From assembly GCF_934476685.1 (NCBI RefSeq), contig NZ_CAKSNX010000002.1:353159-417158 (forward strand): a stretch of DNA of 64,000 nt, written 5' to 3'. Made by a program: the position numbers and the translations under genes. Positions 34,604-44,241 of the stretch are shown in pieces. This DNA is from an uncultured Ruminococcus sp. (GTDB lineage Bacteria; Bacillota; Clostridia; Oscillospirales; Ruminococcaceae). Position 1 is the stretch's first letter. Every line of letters begins with the position of its first letter. The notes beneath the pieces were generated by a model. That model ran no database searches. It was not told where the DNA came from and saw only the letters and a list, made by a program, of their open reading frames with translations.

Positions 34604-35395
34604 TTATGCATCCATATCTGTTCTGACATTCTTTATAAATTCACCAACGTATTCAGGAGAATTTACGCCATGTTCAGCTATGATATTAACAACTGCGCTT
34701 CCCATGATCGCACCGTCACAGTATGCAGCCATTTTTTTAGCCTGTTTACCGTCAGAAATACCGAAACCAATGCATGACGGACAGTAGCTGCCATTCTTGA
34801 GAGGTTCAAGAAGATAATCAAAATCAGTATTGATCTCTTTTCTTGTGCCTGTAACACCGAGCGATGATACGATATAAAGAAATCCTTTTGCCTCAGATGC
34901 TATCATCTTTATTCTCTCATGAGATGTTGGAGCAACAAGATATATGCTGTAAACTCCGTACTTATCTGCAACGTCCTGAATTTCGTCACGCTCTTCAAAA
35001 GGAAGATCAGGAACTATTACACCGTCGATCTCACATTCGTTACAAAGCTTAAAGAACTTTTCAGTGCCAAACTTAAAAAGTGTATTAAGATACATCATAA
35101 GAAGTATCGGCTTGTCTGTCTTAGTTCTAAGGCTTTTAACAAGGTCAAATATCTTATCAAGGTTCGTACCATTGCTGAGTGAACGCTTGGAAGCTTTCTG
35201 AATTGTCGGACCTTCTGCGATAGGATCTGAGAACGGAACACCTATCTCAACTATATCAGCTCCATTATCGAACATTTCAAGTACACATTTTTCGCTTGTT
35301 GCCATATCAGGATCACCTGCTGTGAGGAAAGTAACAAGCGCTTTTTTATTCTGCTTTTTCAGTTTTTCAAAGCAGATATCGATTCTATTCTTCAT
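34604..35395 (-). CDS. trpA: Tryptophan synthase alpha subunit
   Basis: Cleaves indole-3-glycerol phosphate to indole, which is channelled to TrpB. 263 residues with the barrel motifs [28 protein letters not shown] (catalytic Glu and Asp) and the [11 protein letters not shown] phosphate site. Its ATG overlaps the end of trpB by 11 bases, coupling the two subunits. It is the last gene of the trp operon; the terminator follows. Confidence 0.97.
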   Translation of the reverse strand: MKNRIDICFEKLKKQNKKALVTFLTAGDPDMATSEKCVLEMFDNGADIVEIGVPFSDPIAEGPTIQKASKRSLSNGTNLDKIFDLVKSLRTKTDKPILLMMYLNTLFKFGTEKFFKLCNECEIDGVIVPDLPFEERDEIQDVADKYGVYSIYLVAPTSHERIKMIASEAKGFLYIVSSLGVTGTRKEINTDFDYLLEPLKNGSYCPSCIGFGISDGKQAKKMAAYCDGAIMGSAVVNIIAEHGVNSPEYVGEFIKNVRTDMDA

Positions 35396-36575
35396 CTAAT
35401 TTCACTCCTCTGTATCTTGCAATAGCGTAAACGTCCTTATCGCCTCGTCCTGAGATGTTTATAACAAGTATCTGATCTTTGTTCATTTCAGGTATGATCT
35501 TTAATGCAGCTGCAACTGCGTGAGAAGATTCTATTGCAGGGATAATACCCTCAGTCTTTGAAAGATATTCAAATGCGCTTACAGCCTCTTCGTCAGTGAT
35601 ACTGAGATAATCAGCCCTGCCGATCTCCTTAAGATATGCGTGTTCAGGACCTACGCCTGGGTAGTCAAGACCTGCTGAAATAGAATAAACAGGATCGATC
35701 TGACCATATTCATTCTGCAGGAACAATGACTTCATACCATGGAAAATACCAAGTGTACCCTTTGCCATAGTTGCTGCGTGGTCAGGTGTATCAACACCTC
35801 TTCCTGCTGCTTCAGCGCCGACAAGTCTGACACCTTCATCACCAATAAAGTCATAGAAAGCGCCCATAGCGTTTGAGCCGCCTCCCACACACGCTACGAC
35901 ACAGTCAGGAAGTCTGCCTTCCTTTTCGATCATCTGTGCTTTGATCTCTTCACTGATGATCTTCTGGAAATCTCTAACCATAGTTGGATATGGGTGAGGA
36001 CCCATTACAGAACCTATGCAGTAGAAAGTAGTGTCGATATTTGAACACCAATCTCTGAATGCCTCATTTATCGCATCTTTAAGTGTTGCAGTACCGCTGT
36101 CAACACCTGTTACCTTAGCGCCGAGCAGGTTCATTCTGTATACGTTGAGTGACTGTCTTTCCATATCGGTTGCACCCATGTATACCTCACACTCAAGCCC
36201 CATAAGTGCGCATACCGTAGCAGTAGCAACACCATGCTGACCTGCACCTGTTTCAGCAATTATTCTTTTCTTGCCCATTTTCTTAGCAAGAAGAAGCTGT
36301 CCGAGAACGTTATTTATCTTGTGCGCACCTGTGTGGTTAAGATCTTCACGCTTTAAATAGATCTTAGGTCCGCCGAGATCCTTAGTCATTTTCTCAGCAT
36401 AGTAAAGCATAGATGGTCTGTTTGCGTAATCACGATAAAGCTTTTTCAATTCTTCTTTGAACTCTTCATCGTCTTTATATTTATTGTAAGCCTCTTCAAG
36501 CTCCTGTACGGCAGTCATTACTGTTTCAGGTATATACTGTCCGCCGAACTCACCGAAGCGTCCTGTTTTATTCAT
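35385..36575 (-). CDS. trpB: Tryptophan synthase beta subunit
   Basis: PLP enzyme joining indole and serine to tryptophan. The 396 residues show [16 protein letters not shown], the PLP Lys in [21 protein letters not shown] and the phosphate loop GGGSNAMG. This is the TrpB1 type that works with TrpA. GAAGGATC precedes the ATG. Confidence 0.98.
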   Translation of the reverse strand: MNKTGRFGEFGGQYIPETVMTAVQELEEAYNKYKDDEEFKEELKKLYRDYANRPSMLYYAEKMTKDLGGPKIYLKREDLNHTGAHKINNVLGQLLLAKKMGKKRIIAETGAGQHGVATATVCALMGLECEVYMGATDMERQSLNVYRMNLLGAKVTGVDSGTATLKDAINEAFRDWCSNIDTTFYCIGSVMGPHPYPTMVRDFQKIISEEIKAQMIEKEGRLPDCVVACVGGGSNAMGAFYDFIGDEGVRLVGAEAAGRGVDTPDHAATMAKGTLGIFHGMKSLFLQNEYGQIDPVYSISAGLDYPGVGPEHAYLKEIGRADYLSITDEEAVSAFEYLSKTEGIIPAIESSHAVAAALKIIPEMNKDQILVINISGRGDKDVYAIARYRGVKLDEE

Positions 36576-36603
36576 TGTGATCCTTCTTTCATATTTATTT
36601 TTG

Positions 36604-37383
36604 TTATACGCCTTCCCGTAAAGCTGAAAGCGTTGCGCCTATATTTCCGCTTCTCATAAGTGTTTCACCTATAAGCACTGCGTCTGCGCCAAGTGAACGT
36701 ACCTTTTTCATATCGGCATTATCCTTTATGCCGCTTTCAGATACAAGAACAGAATGTTCACCGATTATTTCTTTCAGGCGGCCTGTGGTTTCAAGATCAA
36801 CTTCAAATGTATAAAGATTTCGGTTGTTTATACCCAGCATATCAGGCTTGAAAGCAGTTGTCTTTGCATATTCTTCCTCATTATGGACTTCCACTAAACA
36901 CTCCAGACCGAGCGTATGTGCAAGTTCGGAATATTCTTTCATTTGTTCAGGTGAAAGAATTGCTGCTATTAAAAGAACTGCATTTGCACCGAGTTTTTTT
37001 GCCTCATATATCTGATATTCATCTATTATGAAATCTTTCCTGAGAATAGGTATACTCACGTTTTTTCTTATCTCAGAGAGAAAAGCCGAGCTGCCCTGAA
37101 AGTAATATTCTTCTGTAAGGCATGATATAGCATTTGCACCATGCTCCTCATATTCACAAGCTATTTTAACAGGATGAAAATCAGCGCATATAAGTCCTTT
37201 TGACGGTGAAGCTTTTTTTACTTCGCTTACCACCGAAAGCGTATCTTTCTTTATAGCTTTTGAAAAAGAAAGAGAAGGGAAGTCTGCCTGTGCAGCCATT
37301 GCCTTGATATCATCTCTTGAAACAGCCGATATTTCACGTTCAAGCTGTTCCTTGCGTCTGTCAACGATTTTGTCAAGTATCAT
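36604..37383 (-). CDS. trpC: Indole-3-glycerol phosphate synthase
   Basis: A single-domain 259-residue barrel enzyme: [46 protein letters not shown] and VSESGI. It is not fused to a phosphoribosylanthranilate isomerase (TrpF) domain, and no trpF gene is present in the operon, so that step must be encoded elsewhere. The ATG lies 10 bases after the trpGD stop. Confidence 0.96.
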   Translation of the reverse strand: MILDKIVDRRKEQLEREISAVSRDDIKAMAAQADFPSLSFSKAIKKDTLSVVSEVKKASPSKGLICADFHPVKIACEYEEHGANAISCLTEEYYFQGSSAFLSEIRKNVSIPILRKDFIIDEYQIYEAKKLGANAVLLIAAILSPEQMKEYSELAHTLGLECLVEVHNEEEYAKTTAFKPDMLGINNRNLYTFEVDLETTGRLKEIIGEHSVLVSESGIKDNADMKKVRSLGADAVLIGETLMRSGNIGATLSALREGV

Positions 37384-37393
37384 TTTTTCACCG

Positions 37394-39028
37394 TTATTCT
37401 TTGTTTGTAAAGCTTATAAGCTCATTAAGTTTTTCAAGTGCTTTTCCGCTGTCGATCGACTCTTCAGCAAGTCTGATACCATCTTCAATAGTATCAGCTT
37501 TTCCGGTAATGTAAAGAGCGCATCCTGAATTAAGTACAACGATATCTCTCTTAGCGTCTTTGATTTTGCCTTCAAGAATACCTTTTGTTATTTCGGCATT
37601 TTCGTTCGCATTTCCGCCAACGATATCTGATTTCTTAGCTCTTCTCAGACCAAATTCTTCAGGAGAGATCTCATACTTGATTATCTTTCCGTCACGGATC
37701 TCGCAAACAGTCGTAGAATCAGATATGGATATCTCATCAAGTCCGTCATTTCCGTATACAAGCATGGCTCTCTTTATACCAAGGTTCATCAATACCTTTG
37801 CCATTATTTCAAGTATCTGAGGATCATAAACACCGAGTATCATGTAATCTGCTTTTGCAGGATTAGCAAGTGGGCCGAGTATATTAAATACAGTTCTTAT
37901 TCCGATCTGTGCTCTGGCAGGTCCGACAAATCTCATTGCTGAGTGATATGACTGAGCGAAAAGGAATGAAATTCCGCAGTTTTTAATACACTCTTCCGCC
38001 TGAGCAGGTGTTGACGCTATCTTAACGCCGAGAGCCTCTAAAACATCTGCTGCTCCGCTTTTTGAAGATACACTTCTGTTGCCGTGTTTTGCAACAGTCT
38101 GTCCTGCACCTGAGATTACAAATGAAGATGTAGTAGAAATATTGAAGCTGTTTACAAGATCTCCGCCTGTGCCAACTATATCAAGAGAATCTGAGCAGTT
38201 TACCTTAGCCATTTTCTCTCTCATTACCTTAGCAAAACCTGTGATCTCTTCGATCTTTTCACCTTTCATTCTGAGTGCTGTAAGCAGGCAGGCTGTCTGA
38301 GCAGTAGTTGCTCTGTCTGACATGATTATGTCCATTGCCTTGTAAGCTTCATCTTCTGTAAGGTCGATTCCGTCAGCAGCTTTTTTCAGATAAGGCTTAA
38401 GCTCAACTCTCTCATTATCAGGAAGTGCAGCAGCCTTTGATTTTGTTGTCTTGATACCTGCGATATCATTGAGAAAATTCTCTATTATAATAGTACCTAC
38501 TTCTGTAAGTATTGACTCAGGGTGGAACTGAACTCCGTATGTCGGATGTTCTCTGTGTCTTAAAGCCATTATCTGAGCCTGATCGTCTGTTGCGATAACA
38601 GAAAGGCAGCTTGGAAGTGTAACGCTGTCAACTATAAGAGAATGATATCTTGCAGCTTTTATAGTATCTTTCAGTCCGCTGAAAAGTGGATTTGCTGTGT
38701 TGAGGAAAATTTCCGTCTGTTTTCCGTGCAGCTGTTTTTTAGCGTGGATTATCTTACCGCCAAAAGCTTCCGCAATGGACTGATGTCCAAGGCAAACGCC
38801 AAGTATAGGGATCTTACCGCTGAAATGTCTTATCGCCTCAACAGATATTCCTGCGTCCTTAGGGTAGCATGGACCCGGAGAAACGATGATAGCCTGCGGT
38901 GCCATTTTTTCGATCTCTTCTATTGTTATTTCGTCGTTTCTGACTACTGTTATATCACTGTTAAGTACGCCGATAGCTTGATAGAGGTTATAGGTAAAGC
39001 TGTCATAATTGTCTATTAAAAGAATCAT
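37394..39028 (-). CDS. trpGD: Fused anthranilate synthase glutamine amidotransferase / anthranilate phosphoribosyltransferase
   Basis: One 544-residue protein with two activities. Residues 1-190 are the TrpG glutaminase: LLIDNYDSFTYN, catalytic Cys in GVCLGHQ, and the YGVQFHPES His-Glu. After a short linker (KTTKSKAAALPDN) comes TrpD: VGTGGDLVNSFNIST, KHGNRSVSSKSGAADVLEALG. ATG 39028 after a GGAGG site is the true start; the upstream ATG in frame would add an unrelated tail. The amidotransferase serves TrpE, encoded two genes upstream. TrpGD fusions are known in other bacteria. Confidence 0.96.
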   Translation of the reverse strand: MILLIDNYDSFTYNLYQAIGVLNSDITVVRNDEITIEEIEKMAPQAIIVSPGPCYPKDAGISVEAIRHFSGKIPILGVCLGHQSIAEAFGGKIIHAKKQLHGKQTEIFLNTANPLFSGLKDTIKAARYHSLIVDSVTLPSCLSVIATDDQAQIMALRHREHPTYGVQFHPESILTEVGTIIIENFLNDIAGIKTTKSKAAALPDNERVELKPYLKKAADGIDLTEDEAYKAMDIIMSDRATTAQTACLLTALRMKGEKIEEITGFAKVMREKMAKVNCSDSLDIVGTGGDLVNSFNISTTSSFVISGAGQTVAKHGNRSVSSKSGAADVLEALGVKIASTPAQAEECIKNCGISFLFAQSYHSAMRFVGPARAQIGIRTVFNILGPLANPAKADYMILGVYDPQILEIMAKVLMNLGIKRAMLVYGNDGLDEISISDSTTVCEIRDGKIIKYEISPEEFGLRRAKKSDIVGGNANENAEITKGILEGKIKDAKRDIVVLNSGCALYITGKADTIEDGIRLAEESIDSGKALEKLNELISFTNKE

Positions 39029-39047
39029 TGCTTTTTCCTCCTTATTA

Positions 39048-40139
39048 TCAGATGTATTTGTCAAGGAACGTTTTATCATCAAAATAATTTATTCCGATAG
39101 CATTTCTTACCTGAGCGAGAGTTTCATTTGAAACCTCAACAGCTCTTTCTGTGCCTTTCTTAAGCATTTCAAGAAGAGCGCCTTTGTCCTTAGCATATTC
39201 TTCACGGCGCTGTCTGATAGGTTCAAGCATCTGCTGCATTACGCTGTTAAGGAACTTCTTGCACTTCATATCGCCCAAGCCGCCTCTCTCATAATGCTCT
39301 TTCATCTCTGCAAGATTTTTATAATCAGGCATGAAGTTTGCAAAATCATCATCTGTTGAGAATGCTTCAAGGTAAATGAAAACAGGGTTGTTCTCTGTAT
39401 GACCTGGGTCAGAAACATTTATATGAAGCGGATCGGTGTACATTGACATTATCTTCTGCTTGAGTGTTTTTGCGTCATCTTTGAGATAAATGCAGTTGCC
39501 GAGAGATTTACTCATTTTTGCATTGCCGTCTGTTCCGACAAGACGCTTGCAAGCACTGTTTGAGGAAAGGATAGCTTCCGGTTCAACAAGTATACCTTCA
39601 CCATAAATACGGTTGAAGTTAGAAACGATCTCTCTTGTCTGCTCGATCATAGGCAGTTGGTCATCGCCAACTGGAACATATCTTGCCTTAAAAGCTGTTA
39701 TATCGGCAGCCTGGCTTATAGGATATGTCATAAATCCAACAGGAAGGCTTCTTTCAAAGTTACGCATCTTTATTTCAGCCTTAACTGTGGGGTTCCTTTC
39801 AAGTCTTGAAACTGTAACGAGATTTGAATAGAACATAGGAAGTTCTGTAAGTGCAGGAACGTGTGACTGTACAAAGATAGTAGTTTTATCAGGCTCTAAT
39901 CCTGCTGCGAGATAGTCCAGAGTAACTTCAAGAATATTATCTCTTATCTTTCCGGGATTGTCTGCATTGTCGGTCAGTGCCTGAAGGTCTGCGATCATAA
40001 CGAACTGATCGTATTCTCCTGTGTTCTGAAGTTCAACTCTCTTTCTGAGTGAACCAACATAATGTCCGAGGTGAAGAGAACCTGTCGGTCTGTCACCTGT
40101 AAGTATTATTTTCTTTTCTGTGTTTGCTGAATTTGACAT
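39048..40139 (-). CDS. trpS: Tryptophanyl-tRNA synthetase
   Basis: Charges tRNA-Trp. The 363 residues show the class I motifs TGSLHLGHYVG (HIGH) and AKMSKSLGN (KMSKS), plus PVGDDQLPMIEQTRE. AAGGAG precedes the ATG. Its position between trpE and trpGD is unusual: trpS is normally elsewhere, and here it falls under the same T-box leader as the biosynthetic genes, so one signal, uncharged tRNA-Trp, controls both supply and charging. Confidence 0.96.
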   Translation of the reverse strand: MSNSANTEKKIILTGDRPTGSLHLGHYVGSLRKRVELQNTGEYDQFVMIADLQALTDNADNPGKIRDNILEVTLDYLAAGLEPDKTTIFVQSHVPALTELPMFYSNLVTVSRLERNPTVKAEIKMRNFERSLPVGFMTYPISQAADITAFKARYVPVGDDQLPMIEQTREIVSNFNRIYGEGILVEPEAILSSNSACKRLVGTDGNAKMSKSLGNCIYLKDDAKTLKQKIMSMYTDPLHINVSDPGHTENNPVFIYLEAFSTDDDFANFMPDYKNLAEMKEHYERGGLGDMKCKKFLNSVMQQMLEPIRQRREEYAKDKGALLEMLKKGTERAVEVSNETLAQVRNAIGINYFDDKTFLDKYI

Positions 40140-40151
40140 AATTAAAACTCC

Positions 40152-41627
40152 TTATAATCTGCTTGCTTCTTTTACTGCGTTAATAACTGCAAGAGCTTTG
40201 TTGCATGATTCCATATATTCATTTTCACCGACCGAGTCAGCAACGACTCCGCCGCCTGCCTGTACATAGGCTTTATTGTTTTTGAAAAGTACTGTTCTTA
40301 TAGCGATGCAGGTATCTATTGATCCGTCAAAAGCCAGATAGCCGACTGTGCCGCCATAAAGACCTCTTTTGGTTGTTTCAAGTTCATCAATGATCTCCAT
40401 AGCTCTGACTTTAGGTGCTCCCGAAAGTGTTCCTGCTGGAAGAACTGCCATAAGTGCGTCAAGAGGCTTTTTATCATCTCTCAGCTCACCTTTGACGTTG
40501 GATACTATATGCATTACCGTTGAGTATCTTTCTATTACCATAAAGTCTGTGACTTTTACACTGCCGAACTTTGAAACTTTTCCGATATCATTTCTTCCCA
40601 AGTCAACGAGCATTGTGTGTTCGGCTCTTTCCTTAGGGTCGTTTATAAGCTGCTGCTCATTTTTGATATCCTCATCCTGAGTTTCGCCTCTTTTAATAGT
40701 ACCTGCGATAGGTCTTGTAACGACTGTTCCGTTCTCGACGCTTACGAGCATTTCCGGTGAAGCACCTGCAACTGCATAGTCATTATGTTTAAAATAGTAC
40801 AGATATGGAGAAGGGTTAGTTGAACGAAGCATTCTGTAAACATCAAAGCTGTCAGGCGGATTGTCGATCTCAAATCTCTGTGAAGGAACTACCTGGAATA
40901 TATCTCCGTCCTTGATATATTCTTTTGCCTTTTCCACGTTGGCGAGATACTGTTCCTTAGTTATATTTGATTTAACTGTGATATCAGCTGTTGCTGTTTT
41001 TGGAGCTTTTATTACAGGCTTGTAATTTCTCAGTATCTGAACTATCTCTTCACTTATCTTCTCGCATTCAGCATATTTCTTTTCAAAATCATCACTTTTA
41101 TTAATGTTAAGAATTATTACTGCTTTATTTGAAAGATGATCGTAAGCAACGATTTTTTCAAAAAGATGAAGATCAGCATCGGGGAGATTAAGATCATCAT
41201 TTGGTATGTTTGTCAGAGTTTTCTCAAAATATCTGACCATATCATATGTGAAAAATCCCATCAGACCGCCTGTAAGCTTAGGGTAATTATTAAATCTTGG
41301 CGATTTGTGTGCGTCTATAATTTTTGAAAGATAATCTATCGGATTATCAACTTCTGTTGTTTCAATTACCTCACCATTTGATTTCATGGTGATAACATGG
41401 TCTTTAAGAATGATCTCTGCTGTCGGATCAATGCCGACGTATGAATATCTGCCCCATTTGTCTTTATTATCAACAGATTCCAGTATGAAACAATTATCAT
41501 ACGTCTCATGCAGACAGTTAAAAAGCTGAATCGGTGTGTATGAATCCATCAGCAGTTCATAAAAAACAGGAACTGTTTCATAATCCTCAAAATATTTTTT
41601 TACAGTTTCCATTGACGGGTAAAGCAT
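40152..41627 (-). CDS. trpE: Anthranilate synthase component I
   Basis: Makes anthranilate from chorismate with ammonia from TrpG. The 491 residues show the N-terminal ESVDNKDKWGRYSY region containing the tryptophan feedback element, and the chorismate domain with FQVVPSQRF, TRPIAGTIKRG, RAEHTMLVDLGRNDIGKV, LPAGTLSGAPKVRAMEII and QAGGGVVADS. AGGAGGTAGTTGTT precedes the ATG. It is the first gene after the T-box leader. Confidence 0.97.
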   Translation of the reverse strand: MLYPSMETVKKYFEDYETVPVFYELLMDSYTPIQLFNCLHETYDNCFILESVDNKDKWGRYSYVGIDPTAEIILKDHVITMKSNGEVIETTEVDNPIDYLSKIIDAHKSPRFNNYPKLTGGLMGFFTYDMVRYFEKTLTNIPNDDLNLPDADLHLFEKIVAYDHLSNKAVIILNINKSDDFEKKYAECEKISEEIVQILRNYKPVIKAPKTATADITVKSNITKEQYLANVEKAKEYIKDGDIFQVVPSQRFEIDNPPDSFDVYRMLRSTNPSPYLYYFKHNDYAVAGASPEMLVSVENGTVVTRPIAGTIKRGETQDEDIKNEQQLINDPKERAEHTMLVDLGRNDIGKVSKFGSVKVTDFMVIERYSTVMHIVSNVKGELRDDKKPLDALMAVLPAGTLSGAPKVRAMEIIDELETTKRGLYGGTVGYLAFDGSIDTCIAIRTVLFKNNKAYVQAGGGVVADSVGENEYMESCNKALAVINAVKEASRL

Positions 41628-41686
41628 AACAACTACCTCCTGATAAATTTTAAGCCGAAATGGGGAAAGAACTTATTTCAGACAAT

Positions 41687-41985
41687 AAAAAAAGTCCTAT
41701 GCCACATAACCTGATAGTTATGGGACGATAGAACCGTGGTGCCACCCAATTTCCCGATAAGAAGACTTATCGGCTCACAGATACGCATTTCGTAAAGAAA
41801 ATCAATATCCTGTCACACTAACGTAGGAAACACGGCGAGTGATACTTATATAAAATACTTTCACACTGCTCCTCACAAATCCATTCACCGAAAGACTTTG
41901 TACTGTTTTGCACCAAACAACAGCTCTCTGAAACTCATTCACAACGGCTACTTACTTTTGTTCATCGGATTTCTTATATTCACTT
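41687..41985 (-). promoter_or_regulatory. Tryptophan T-box riboswitch leader of the trp operon
   Basis: Read on minus, the leader has Stem I with AGAGA and GGTG elements, then GAATGGA in the specifier region; TGG (plus 41881-41883) is the Trp codon. The conserved T-box TGGGTGGCACCACGG follows (41734-41748) and pairs with an uncharged tRNA acceptor end. A terminator at 41687-41726 has GTCC/GGAC and CATAAC/GTTATG stem pairs, then seven T. Uncharged tRNA-Trp would favour the antiterminator and turn on trpE-trpA. Exact Stem I boundaries are estimated. Confidence 0.93.
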
Positions 41986-41992
41986 TAATGCT

Positions 41993-42021
41993 ATTATATT
42001 CTCTTTTTAGTAATTTGTCAA
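41993..42021 (-). promoter_or_regulatory. Consensus promoter of the trp operon
   Basis: Minus-strand TTGACA (42016-42021) and TATAAT (41993-41998) with a 17-base spacer, just upstream of the T-box leader. Strong constitutive initiation with control by attenuation is the expected arrangement. Confidence 0.9.
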
Positions 42022-42182
42022 TAGCTTTTACAGAATTATTTAACGCACGTCGATTAATTTTTTGTTAATAGATTAATTACTAGTGTTATAATATTGTGAA
42101 ATGTTTTTGTCAATAATACTATGATTCTGATAATATTGCAGATAAATTTACATAAAAAATGAAACATAAAATAGTAAAACTA
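42022..42182. other. AT-rich spacer between trp and AI-2E exporter promoters
   Basis: Divergent spacer with no ORF of note. It contains short A/T-rich palindromic words but no structure I can name. Confidence 0.5.
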
Positions 42183-42211
42183 TTGCAATTATGTTTGAAT
42201 TAGTGTATAAT
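42183..42211 (+). promoter_or_regulatory. Promoter of the AI-2E family exporter gene
   Basis: TTGCAA (42183-42188) and TATAAT (42206-42211), 17-base spacer, 45 bases before the start codon. Confidence 0.72.
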
Positions 42212-42256
42212 AATTTTATAATAATTTTTTGTGAATATGAACAGAGAGGATAAATT

Positions 42257-43567
42257 ATGAAACTGTATACCAACAGACGTTACGCAACTATTGCTTTTTA
42301 CGCTGTGATAGTCATTGCGATAAATGTCCTTCTGGTGCTTGCGCTGTTTAAGCTTCCTTCTATCGTAAATACACTTATGGGATTTTTATCTGTGCTTAGT
42401 CCTGTTATTTGGGGACTTGTTATCGCATTTCTTATGAATCCTATAATGGTAAAGATAGAAAAGCTTTGTAAACGTGCCTTCAGCAAAAGCAAAAAGGAGC
42501 AGAGCGGAAAACTTTTGAGAGCCTGTTCTGTAACGCTGTCATCTATTGTCTTTTTGGGCATTGTTATAGGCTTGATAGCGATAGTAATACCTGAGCTTAT
42601 TAATTCGATAATAGATATTTTCAACAACGCATCTACTATTGCAGGAAATGTGCAGGGTTGGATAAATAAGATCTTCCGCAACTATCCTGATATAGAAGCG
42701 GCTGCAACAAGTGTTCTCAAGGATTTCAATACTAATATCGGAGCAATAATCGAAAGAATTCAGCCTATGCTTGAAAACATACTTACAGGCGCATGGGGTG
42801 TAGTTACCGTTGTAAAAGACTTTTTGCTTGGTTTTATCGTATCTATTTATATGCTTTGCAGTAAAGAAAAACTGCTTGCGCAGATAAAAAAGATAATTAT
42901 TTCTATTACCAGAAAAAAGAACTGCGAAAGGATAATGAATTTCAGTTCTGAAGCAAATAAAATATTCTCAGGTTTTATCACAGGTAAGATCATTGACTCT
43001 ATTATCATAGGCTTGCTTTGTTTTATAGGTATGACAATAATGGATATGCCATACAATATAATGATAAGCGTATTGATAGGTGTTACAAATATTATTCCTT
43101 TCTTCGGTCCGTTCATCGGAGCAATACCGTCTGCGCTTCTTATATTGCTTATCGAACCAAAGAAAATGATATTTTTCCTTATATTTATTCTGATACTTCA
43201 GCAGTTTGACGGAAATATACTTGGTCCTAAGATACTTGGCGATTCAACGGGACTTCCGGGGTTCTGGGTGCTTATATCGCTGCTTGTATTCGGAGGAATG
43301 TTCGGCTTTGTTGGTATGGTTCTGGCTGTACCTGCATTTGCACTTCTGTATAGTTTCTCAAGAAGCTATGTTGAAGAAAAATTACGCAAAAAGAAACTGC
43401 CTGTTGAAACTTCATTCTATATGAATGATATAGAGCATTTGTATAAAAAGCCAAAGGAAAGAGTTCCGCTGACACCGGATCAGTTAAATGATCTTGATAT
43501 CCCTTCGATCGACGATGTTAATGAAGCAAATGATCTTGACATTGAAGACGAATCTGATGATGAATAG
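42257..43567 (+). CDS. AI-2E family transporter (PerM/YtvI-like)
   Basis: A 436-residue integral membrane protein with about eight hydrophobic helices: two N-terminal, one near 90-110, a cytosolic/extracytosolic stretch rich in amphipathic segments, and a C-terminal group with TNIIPFFGPFIGAIPSALL and the ILQQFDGNILGPKILG signature. The soluble tail is strongly acidic (NDLDIEDESDDE). Members export small molecules or sodium, and the AI-2 assignment is historical. Own promoter and terminator. GAGAGGATAAATT precedes the ATG. Confidence 0.9.
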   Translation: MKLYTNRRYATIAFYAVIVIAINVLLVLALFKLPSIVNTLMGFLSVLSPVIWGLVIAFLMNPIMVKIEKLCKRAFSKSKKEQSGKLLRACSVTLSSIVFLGIVIGLIAIVIPELINSIIDIFNNASTIAGNVQGWINKIFRNYPDIEAAATSVLKDFNTNIGAIIERIQPMLENILTGAWGVVTVVKDFLLGFIVSIYMLCSKEKLLAQIKKIIISITRKKNCERIMNFSSEANKIFSGFITGKIIDSIIIGLLCFIGMTIMDMPYNIMISVLIGVTNIIPFFGPFIGAIPSALLILLIEPKKMIFFLIFILILQQFDGNILGPKILGDSTGLPGFWVLISLLVFGGMFGFVGMVLAVPAFALLYSFSRSYVEEKLRKKKLPVETSFYMNDIEHLYKKPKERVPLTPDQLNDLDIPSIDDVNEANDLDIEDESDDE

Positions 43568-43586
43568 ATTTTAGGTAATTCAGATT

Positions 43587-43632
43587 TTTCACTATCCTGC
43601 CAAGCCATAGCAGGGTAGTGAAATTTTTTTTG
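43587..43632 (+). terminator. Terminator after the AI-2E exporter gene
   Basis: TTTCACTATCCTGC (43587-43600) pairs with GCAGGGTAGTGAAA (43610-43623), one wobble, then eight T residues. Confidence 0.92.
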
Positions 43633-43653
43633 TGTGCTTTTTTGAAAAAAGTA

Positions 43654-43682
43654 TTGACATTCTGATCTATATATGCTATAAT
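43654..43682 (+). promoter_or_regulatory. Consensus promoter of tRNA-Ser
   Basis: TTGACA (43654-43659), 17-base spacer, TATAAT (43677-43682), 26 bases before the tRNA. The full consensus fits a stable-RNA gene. Confidence 0.9.
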
Positions 43683-43708
43683 CATATTGTTGTGAATTTA
43701 ATAACTGT

Positions 43709-43801
43709 GGAGAAGTCGCCTAGCCCGGTTTATGGCGCACGACTGGAACTCGTGTATGGGTTAATAGCTCATCGAGGGTTCGAATCCCTCCTTCTCCGCC
43801 A
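43709..43801 (+). tRNA. tRNA-Ser (anticodon GGA)
   Basis: Acceptor GGAGAAG (43709-43715) pairs with CTTCTCC. D-stem GCC/GGC encloses a CCCGGTTTAT loop, anticodon stem CACGA/TCGTG holds loop CTGGAAC with GGA, a long variable arm (TGGG/CTCA) marks a class II serine tRNA, and T-stem GAGGG/CCCTC holds TTCGAAT. The 3' CCA is encoded. Reads UCC and UCU codons. Confidence 0.97.
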
Positions 43802-43805
43802 TTTA

Positions 43806-43847
43806 AACAGTCTTCAACAGCAGTTGAGGGCTGTTATTTTTTTGTTT
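43806..43847 (+). terminator. Terminator after tRNA-Ser
   Basis: Stem 43806-43818 with 43823-43835 (13 bp, two wobbles, four-base loop), then ATTTTTTTGTTT. Confidence 0.9.
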
Positions 43848-43861
43848 GGAGTTTCTGCTTT

Positions 43862-44233
43862 ATGTCTTATAATAAAAAAAGCAATATTATGTGGGCATTG
43901 TCTTTTATTATCATAATAATTATTTGTCTTTTTTGTATCTTTAGGTCAAATAGTGATGCAGTTCATGTAGAAGTGTATGTTGACGGCGAGTTAGTAAAGG
44001 TTATTTATGATATAAATGGTGATGAGTCTAAGTATAAAATATCGAATAAGTTTGGTGAAAATATGATCGTGTATGGCAATGGCGCTGTCTGGATGAAAAC
44101 ATCAGACTGCAGTAATCAGGTATGTGTTAATTTCGGAAAAATAAAAAGTTCGGGTCAGAGTATTATTTGTGCGCCGCATAAGCTGGTCGTAATACTTGTC
44201 GGTGAAGATGATAGTATTGATGCGGTTCAGTAG
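43862..44233 (+). CDS. NusG domain II-containing membrane-anchored protein
   Basis: A 123-residue protein with one N-terminal TM helix (IMWALSFIIIIIICLFCIF) and an extracytoplasmic NusG-domain-II fold: HVEVYVDGELVKVI, MKTSDCSNQVCV with two Cys, and the ICAPHKLVV end. Such proteins occur next to Gx transporter genes in Firmicutes and near Rnf or flavin-transfer systems, but the role is not settled. The next gene is a Gx transporter, eight bases away. Confidence 0.85.
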   Translation: MSYNKKSNIMWALSFIIIIIICLFCIFRSNSDAVHVEVYVDGELVKVIYDINGDESKYKISNKFGENMIVYGNGAVWMKTSDCSNQVCVNFGKIKSSGQSIICAPHKLVVILVGEDDSIDAVQ

Positions 44234-44241
44234 GAGAAAAA

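Noticed and set aside
39029..39082. N-terminal extension of TrpGD
   Set aside because: The amidotransferase begins at MILLIDNYDS after a GGAGG site; the extension overlaps the end of trpS and is unrelated to the family.
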